A DNA stretch of 64,000 nt, from contig NC_054706.1 in the NCBI RefSeq assembly GCF_016097555.1, positions 50,670,649 to 50,734,648 on the forward strand. Reading direction: 5' to 3'. The translations under genes and the position numbers were made by a program. The notes below the pieces were generated by a model. The model saw only the letters and a list, made by a program, of their open reading frames with translations. It had not been told where the DNA came from and ran no database searches. Below are positions 59,606 through 64,000 of this stretch, piece by piece (within the stretch, counting starts at the first letter, position 1; each line of letters opens with the position of its first letter). The stretch is from Gigantopelta aegis (taxonomy: Eukaryota > Mollusca > Gastropoda > Neomphalida > Peltospiridae).

Positions 59606-59805
59606 NNNNNNNNNNNNNNNNNNNNNNNNNNNNNNNNNNNNNNNNNNNNNNNNNNNNNNNNNNNNNNNNNNNNNNNNNNNNNNNNNNNNNNNNNNNNNNN
59701 NNNNNNNNNNNNNNNNNNNNNNNNNNNNNNNNNNNNNNNNNNNNNNNNNNNNNNNNNNNNNNNNNNNNNNNNNNNNNNNNNNNNNNNNNNNNNNNNNNNN
59801 NNNNN
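59606..59805. other. Assembly gap of 200 N
   Basis: Exactly 200 undetermined bases, a conventional scaffold gap size, inside the Gypsy fossil between gag-like sequence and protease. Confidence 0.99.
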
Positions 59806-60037
59806 CAGAAGGTGGCCAAGTCGAGTTGATTAAAAGCATAATTTGTTACCTGGTCCCTTGAGACTTGACTATTACTGATAACATCTATGTGAGAACTATT
59901 GCGATTTATATAAATCATAATCACATATATATGTTTGCTTTATTCATTTAATATAAAATGTGGGTTTACACAAATAAATTTATACAATAAAAAATTATGT
60001 AACTAATTAAGCAAGGTAATAAAAAATAAAACAGTGT

Positions 60038-60338
60038 TTATTTTGTTTAACGACACCACTAGAGCACACTGATTTATTAATCATCGGCTATTGATGTCAA
60101 AGATATGGTGAAGTTGAGTCATAGAGAGCAAACTCGCTACATTTTTCCATTAGTGGCAAGGGATCTTTTATATACATCATCCCAGACAGGATAGCACATA
60201 CCATGGCCTTTGATATACCAGTCGCGGTGCACTGGCTGGAACAAGAAATAGTCCAATGGGCCCATCGACGGGAATCGATCCTAGACTGACCGCACATCAG
60301 GTGTGCACTTTACCACTGGGCTATGTTCCGCCCTCTAA
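60038..60338 (-). mobile_element. tRNA-derived SINE family A, well preserved
   Basis: Body TTTGTTTAACGACACCACTA, core GGCAAGGGATCTTTTATA and GATATACCAGTCGCGGTGCA, head TTTACCACTGGGCTATG (A box on the minus strand) and GGAATCGATCC (B-box region). Confidence 0.85.
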
Positions 60339-62107
60339 AATAACAGAGCCATTACAGACACAATTACTTGTGATTGGAGAATTTCAATTCATAAATTGTA
60401 TTAGTGTGTATTGGAATATAAGTGAATAGCCTTGCAAGCTTCTCCACTACCCATCTGTTTTTGAATTGATTACAGGGTAGCTAGGAGCAGTTCATTTGAT
60501 ATACCAGCAGGCCTCACGCGAGGTAAAAATCATAGAGCGAAGTCACTTCTCTCTGAAACTTTAGATAGGGCCAAGTTTTTAACCACAGGGAGACTTGAAT
60601 TTTTAATCCAAAGAATAAAATACGTAAAATGAAGTTATGTTAATGCAGGTGCAACTTTTACAATCTATTTTTTATTTTTTATTTTTTGTTTTTGTTTACC
60701 CGTCTGTACTGCTAATTGGTGGATATGTACTCTATGGTGTTTTTGGGGTTTTTTTAAATCACCTTTCCACATGTCGCCTTCTTTAAAAATAATGAACTGT
60801 AATTGAAAAGCACTAATTTTGAATTCATTCTCTCGCAAGTTTGTCTTCTCATTTCATTTAATAACTATTTCAAGCAGAGTATTGTCCAAGTAGATTAATC
60901 TACCACAGTCAAGCGTAGAATGAATGAATGAATGACTGTTTAACGACACCCCAGCACCCAAGCGTAGATTACCCAGAGGCAATTAAATGCGTTCCACAGT
61001 CACAGTTTCTTAACTGATACACCGTGAAAATTGCTTATCTGCTGTACCTTGTCACTTGTTTAAAATAAAAACTTTTTATAGAATTTATGTGCAGTGGCCG
61101 CTTAACACGGGCACTTTAGCGACTTGGGGTCCAGTTTAAGTGGCCGCTGGGTGTGTAGGACAGCATGACCCAAACTCTCCAAAATATTTCACTCGCTGTA
61201 GTCTAGATCCCCACCCTTGTACAATTTCCAGCACATTCGCTTCAACAGTCAGTAGCACGTTTAGGTCAACTATTAGTGCCAGACACGGGTGTTGTCTGAG
61301 CTAGACCGTCTGTGAGCCTGTCGCATGAGTTTGTGGCGCCAGTCTCTCTTCAAACTCTGACACTTCACACTTAATTATTATCTATGAATAGATATTCCTC
61401 GTTCTTCACCATTCATCAGTGATTGTGTACATTGCAAGTGATGACTATTTTTAAAAAGGTGACACAGATTTCGGCTTACAGTGACTTGCAAGGCGAAGTC
61501 AGGCTAGTCAGAGCGAAGTTTGGGCTCACTTCGCCCTGTACCAGTTGTGGTGCACTGGCTGGAACGAGAAATGAATTTGCTTCCACAAGCCCCTAGCCCC
61601 CCCCCCCCCCCCCCCCATTCCGTACCCAGTGCACCAAATTTCTCCCAAATAACACCTATTCATATATACGTTTTAACACATGCCAGTATGACTCTAAATG
61701 TGTTTAACCAAAACACAATAAAAATAAAAGACTATCTGGGGCATAGCCAAAGCAAACCCAGATACTGAGGGGGAGGGCTGCAGGCCGTGAGCATTGCGGC
61801 GTGGGATTCGGAAAATTTCAGATAAGGCAAGCACCTCGTCTGCCTCGTGCTGTCTATTCTAAAGTGAGACAAACATTTCTCCCAAATGACTATACAGACA
61901 TGGTTTTATGTACCCTACACCTTACATATATACTCATGTCACCCTAAATCTGGTTAACCATAATTAACAATAAAAAATAAGAAATAAACAGATTTCTCGC
62001 AAAATACATATTATACCTTGTCATATACCAATGCTACCCTCGAAATGCGTAGATCTACGATTTGTCCATCTGATTGGCTATGATTAGTTATCACTTCGAG
62101 AAAAAAA
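60339..62107. other. Spacer with SINE scraps and a poly-C tract
   Basis: Family A scraps at about 60925-60960 (GACTGTTTAACGACACCCC) and 61540-61575 (GTGGTGCACTGGCTGGAACG); poly-C at 61597-61616. No gene supported. Confidence 0.6.
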
Positions 62108-62213
62108 AAAAGGAATGTTTTATTTAATGACGCACCCAACACATTTTATTTACGGTTATATGGCATCAGACATATGGTTAAGGACAACACAGATATTGAG
62201 AGAGGAAACGACA
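62108..62213 (-). mobile_element. SINE variant body fragment
   Basis: TTTAATGACGCACCCAACAC, GACATATGGTTAAGGACAAC and ACAGATATTGAGAGAGGAAA match the alternative body at 1854-1960, here without the tRNA-like head. Confidence 0.7.
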
Positions 62214-62321
62214 CAAATGGAATGATATAACTGTAATACATAACAGTACTACATTGGTACATAAATCTTACGAAGTAATTAAATTAAAACATGAAAACAG
62301 TAACAATTCTTGAGCCATAAA

Positions 62322-62577
62322 TTAAGCATTTTTCAGGCCGACCATCTTAAAGGTCCATGCCCAGTCACAAGGAATGTTTGTAATAGTTAACTGTAGTACG
62401 TAAATCTCAATTCCACCGGTCGCTCCCGGCTTGTATTTCAGACTTCCTGGGTATCCAAGGAGACTGACTGTTGTATCCATGGCAACCTGTGGATCCCCCA
62501 ATATGAGGATCGATTCCGGCCATTTTGTAGTGATGGCGTAAACTTCAACTCCAGATGCCTCAGTTTTGCTGGTGTAC
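62322..62577 (-). CDS. Alpha-L-fucosidase (GH29), last coding exon
   Basis: The acceptor TTATTACAG precedes GTACACC at 62577 and the frame ends with TAA at 62322-62324. It reads YTSKTEASGVEVYAITTKWP, then SLLGYPGSLKYKP, GGIEIYVLQLTITNIP and CDWAWTFKMVGLKNA. This matches the C-terminal beta-sandwich domain of animal alpha-L-fucosidases (YTSK, VYAI..KWP, LGxxGxLK, AWTxKLxG). The enzyme removes alpha-L-fucose from glycoconjugates and is usually lysosomal or secreted. The catalytic GH29 barrel exons must lie to the right, beyond 64000. The splice acceptor and the normal stop suggest a functional host exon. Confidence 0.93.
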
Positions 62578-62797
62578 CTGTAATAAAGAATGTTAATGTA
62601 TTAGAATACGGTACTAATAATGTAATGATTAGTGTCAAACGTAACAGTAAATGCCATTAACAGTATTTATATGAAGTAAACAAAGAAAAAACTGGAGCAC
62701 GGAAAAAAGACGCCCAAAACAAATCGGCGTAGGAGAAAAAGAAGGAAGTTACAGTCACGTGACCAGAACAGAAAGGAGGACTCTGGAAGAATTTGTA

Positions 62798-62800
<3 letters not shown>

Positions 62801-62837
<37 letters not shown>

Positions 62838-62864
62838 TAATAATAATAATAATAATAATAATAC

Positions 62865-62901
<37 letters not shown>

Positions 62902-62960
62902 TAATAATAACAATAATAATAATAATAATACAATAATAATAATAATAAATAATAAAGTTC
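62801..62960. repeat. (AAT)n microsatellite
   Basis: Long AAT run with small interruptions, in the intron upstream of the fucosidase last exon. Confidence 0.95.
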
Positions 62961-63027
62961 CCCGAAATGGTCATGATTGTATTTTTGCAAAGTATTATTT
63001 TACAAAGTTAGCTATTCCTGATTTATC

Positions 63028-63252
63028 CAGGGTGTTTTGCCAGGGTCCCATGTCTTATGGGACTGGGAAAATTAGTGTGAGTCAATCATACTAATTGGGA
63101 TACATTTTTAGGTCACTCATTGATACAGTACCCCAATGTTTATTAGAACAGACATAATTATATATATTGGGAATTTTTAGCATAAAATTGGGAATTTTCA
63201 GTGCCACTTTTTTTTGGGAAGGGGCCTATGTTCAGACTCGCAGAAACGCCTG
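63028..63252. mobile_element. Possible TIR element with 8-bp flanks
   Basis: Starts CAGGGTGTTTTGCC and ends GCAGAAACGCCTG. The flanks are GATTTATC and GATAAATC, which agree at 6 of 8 positions as a direct duplication but are exact reverse complements. Non-coding; the ends look hAT-like. Confidence 0.5.
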
Positions 63253-63366
63253 GATAAATCCCTGTTGTTATTAGAGGCAGGCCCACCCAGGATGTTCTTA
63301 GACCAAATGGTTGACTGCTCCAGTTATATGGCCCTCAGTATGATCAGTACGACACTACCGGCATCG

Positions 63367-63602
63367 GTAGTGTCGTGGTTAAGCCATCAGACATAAGGCT
63401 GGTAGGTACATGGTTCACAGCCCTGTACCGGCTCCCACCCAGAGTTTTAACTACTCAATGGGTAGGTGTAAGGCCACTACACCCTCTTCTCTCTCACTAA
63501 CTACTGACAATTAACAACTAACCCACAGCCCAGATAGCTGATGTGTGCCCAGGACAGCGTGCTTGAACCTCTATTGAATAAAATCATGAAAATAAGTTGA
63601 AA
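63367..63602 (+). mobile_element. tRNA-derived SINE family B, plus orientation
   Basis: Head GTGTCGTGGTTAAGCCATCA and GGTACATGGTTCACAGCC as A- and B-box regions, core GGCTCCCACCCAGAG and AATGGGTAGGTGTAAGGCC, body end AAAATAAGTTGAA. The only family B copy here whose RNA strand is plus. Confidence 0.85.
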
Positions 63603-63736
63603 TGGAATGAAAGTATGACTCAGGTTCGTAATGAGTATAGGTGTATACCTTCCAAAATTAATTCACACATTTTGCTCTATTACCAAACATCTACATGCAT
63701 ATAGGGTTCCAAATGAATAACTACACATTTGTGTAT

Positions 63737-64000
63737 AGATTAGGACTAATAATGTGAATAGAATTTTAGAAATACTTGGTGAAAAGTTTTCAGGACAGGT
63801 CACTTTGCCCAAACGTCTTCATCGTTTTTGCCTGAATGCGAACATTTGTTCCAGCACTTGGGGGAAAACAGGACTTGACCTTCCCGACCTCTCATCTCAT
63901 ATGATTTCTGAACTGTTACAACTTGCTGTATGTGCCGATAACTTCCTCTCATCCAATCATCCTTCTGTTGTCTCATATTGTTTTCCCCATCTTCATAAAT
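63737..64000 (+). CDS. Open frame of unknown function, cut by the window edge
   Basis: 88 codons without a stop reading IRTNNVNRILEILGEKFSGQ, VTLPKRLHRFCLNANICSST, WGKTGLDLPDLSSHMISELL and VSYCFPHLHK. There is a possible TTTTCAG acceptor at 63787-63793, so an exon may begin at 63794. No family is recognised and there is no in-frame ATG near the start. It could be an exon of a plus-strand gene or part of a mobile element. Confidence 0.35.

Larger units (their letters stand above)
54355..59950 (-). mobile_element. Gypsy-type LTR retrotransposon (fossil), 3' LTR and pol
   Basis: In minus orientation: gag-like scrap (59806-59924), assembly gap, protease (59284-59595), the end of the RNase H region (about 59090-59150), integrase zinc-binding and core domains (58701-57758), integrase C-terminus (about 57740-57600), polypurine tract (56710-56691) and a 3' LTR (56690-54355, TGTCATGAC ... 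ACAACA). The reverse transcriptase is not seen, the 5' LTR is absent, and a SINE and a TIR element are inserted in the LTR. Broken at several points; moderately old. Confidence 0.8.

Overview
The window looks like a repeat-rich nuclear segment from a marine mollusc, most likely a gastropod. It is AT-rich and intron-rich. It is crowded with two tRNA-derived SINE families whose bodies I recognise from molluscan genomes, Tc1-like transposons, Gypsy fossils and very long poly-C, TA, CA and GA tracts. Species assignment is inference only. There are no bacterial-type operons, CRISPR arrays or rRNA genes, and the only tRNA-like sequences are SINE heads.

Host genes lie at the two edges. On the left (about 0.4-6.3 kb, minus strand) are six to seven exons of a TRPM-family cation channel covering its cytoplasmic N-terminal homology region. 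Most splice junctions are in phase and the gene runs off the left edge. On the right (62.3-62.6 kb, minus strand) is the last coding exon of an alpha-L-fucosidase. An open frame of unknown kind touches the right edge (63.74-64.0 kb).

Between them is about 56 kb of nested elements. At 6.9-13.5 kb an imperfect direct duplication carries palindromic arms and encloses a dead Tc1 piece, an integrase-like fragment and a LINE 3' end. At 14.7-21.3 kb two inverted copies of a dispersed repeat bracket a broken two-exon gene with an OTU-like half-domain and a PHD finger; its intron holds a Tc1 copy and a solo Gypsy LTR sits 3' of it. At 23.5-27.0 kb is a Gypsy fossil with 5' LTR and gag. At 28.0-29.4 kb is a second LTR fossil, cut by an I-clade LINE (29.4-36.2 kb) that is itself cut by a nearly whole Tc1 copy. 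Fold-back elements sit at 36.2-38.2 and 51.4-52.6 kb. A nested palindrome is at 41.3 kb. At 43.2-46.0 kb a local duplication carries a MULE-related element with 8-bp target duplication. A second near-identical Tc1 copy is at 47.3-48.8 kb in inverse orientation. At 54.4-59.9 kb is a third Gypsy fossil containing a 200-base assembly gap.

The clearest unusual signals are: two Tc1 copies that lost the same conserved Trp codon by different nonsense changes (TAG versus TGA); a family of asymmetric fold-back elements; a nested X-Y-X'-Y'-X' palindrome; an inverted loop between palindromic arms; and several small TIR elements that all carry 5-bp target duplications. I do not see a convincing new defence or enzymatic system.
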